5,705 nt of DNA from Paracoccaceae bacterium (GTDB lineage: Bacteria; Pseudomonadota; Alphaproteobacteria; Rhodobacterales; Rhodobacteraceae). Position numbers and translations under genes: made by a program. The stretch covers positions 1 to 5,705 of the forward strand of contig SLQN01000286.1 of assembly GCA_007131465.1 (NCBI GenBank), in the 5' to 3' direction. How positions within the stretch are numbered: the stretch's first letter is position 1; each line of letters begins with the position of its first letter. Below the pieces are notes generated by a model. That model saw only the letters and a program-made list of their open reading frames with translations, did no database searches and was not told the DNA's origin. Shown in pieces: positions 5,562-5,705 of the stretch.

Positions 5562-5705
5562 TCACAAGACCCGCCAATACAGCGGAAAACCGGGATCAAA
5601 AACTGTCACCGGGCCTGCGCCGGTTTCGATTCTGGCGGGGTAGGGGACTGGGGTATCGGTCTTTTCAAGCGTGATTGTCGCAGCGTTCACCGGCAAGCCG
5701 TAGAA
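5562..5705 (-). CDS. pyrC: Dihydroorotase, C-terminal end only (47 aa)
   Basis: The last 47 codons and the stop codon (TGA, 5564-5562) of a gene that enters from the right edge. The fragment starts [15 protein letters not shown] and ends PLYWRVL. 'FYGLPVN' is a strong signature of the C-terminus of the type II dihydroorotase of E. coli PyrC, followed there by a similar extended tail ending near a tryptophan. This zinc enzyme cyclises carbamoyl aspartate to dihydroorotate, step three of pyrimidine synthesis. The metal ligands and catalytic residues lie outside the window. pyrE follows directly, which supports the assignment and one transcript. Confidence 0.9.
   Translation of the reverse strand, partial: FYGLPVNAATITLEKTDTPVPYPARIETGAGPVTVFDPGFPLYWRVL

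Noticed and set aside
1..5705. Mobile element, CRISPR array, toxin-antitoxin or defence system
   Set aside because: No transposase, recombinase, array of regular repeats or defence domain appears. Composition looks even, and the intact genes are mostly core functions.

Overview
This is a GC-rich stretch of bacterial chromosome carrying only conserved housekeeping genes and one small and one partial accessory gene. All seven lie on the minus strand, so they read from right to left. The protein types suggest an alphaproteobacterium, probably of the Rhodobacterales/Paracoccaceae. The evidence is a short prolyl-tRNA synthetase without the editing insertion, a FabF with an 'AHGTSTMAD' motif, the direct fabF-mltG junction, and the pyrC-pyrE pair. 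This placement comes from recalled family features, not from a search.

Layout in transcription order, right to left. The window opens inside pyrC (dihydroorotase), of which only the last 47 codons are present. After 13 nt comes pyrE (orotate phosphoribosyltransferase), so two consecutive pyrimidine-pathway enzymes (steps 3 and 5) are adjacent. A 193-nt gap follows, with a GC-rich hairpin after pyrE and a 24-nt dyad before the next gene. Next are fabF (beta-ketoacyl-ACP synthase II) and mltG (membrane-bound endolytic murein transglycosylase), joined by a 4-nt ATGA overlap. An 87-nt gap holds a strong composite hairpin that begins directly after the mltG stop codon. Then comes proS (prolyl-tRNA synthetase), then a roughly 100-nt gap, a small two-helix RDD-like membrane protein of 80 residues, a 107-nt gap, and the N-terminal 126 residues of a BNR/Asp-box beta-propeller protein that runs off the left edge.

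Functionally there are three units: pyrimidine synthesis (pyrC-pyrE), envelope building (fabF-mltG, joining fatty-acid elongation to peptidoglycan processing), and translation (proS). The two left-hand genes have no assigned role. There is no sign of a mobile element, CRISPR array, RNA gene, toxin-antitoxin pair or defence system, and no new multi-gene system. What deserves a second look is the gaps. Almost every gap contains an exact inverted repeat. One abuts the Shine-Dalgarno sequence of the small membrane protein gene, one lies before fabF, one follows mltG, and pairings near the BNR gene could cover its ribosome binding site.
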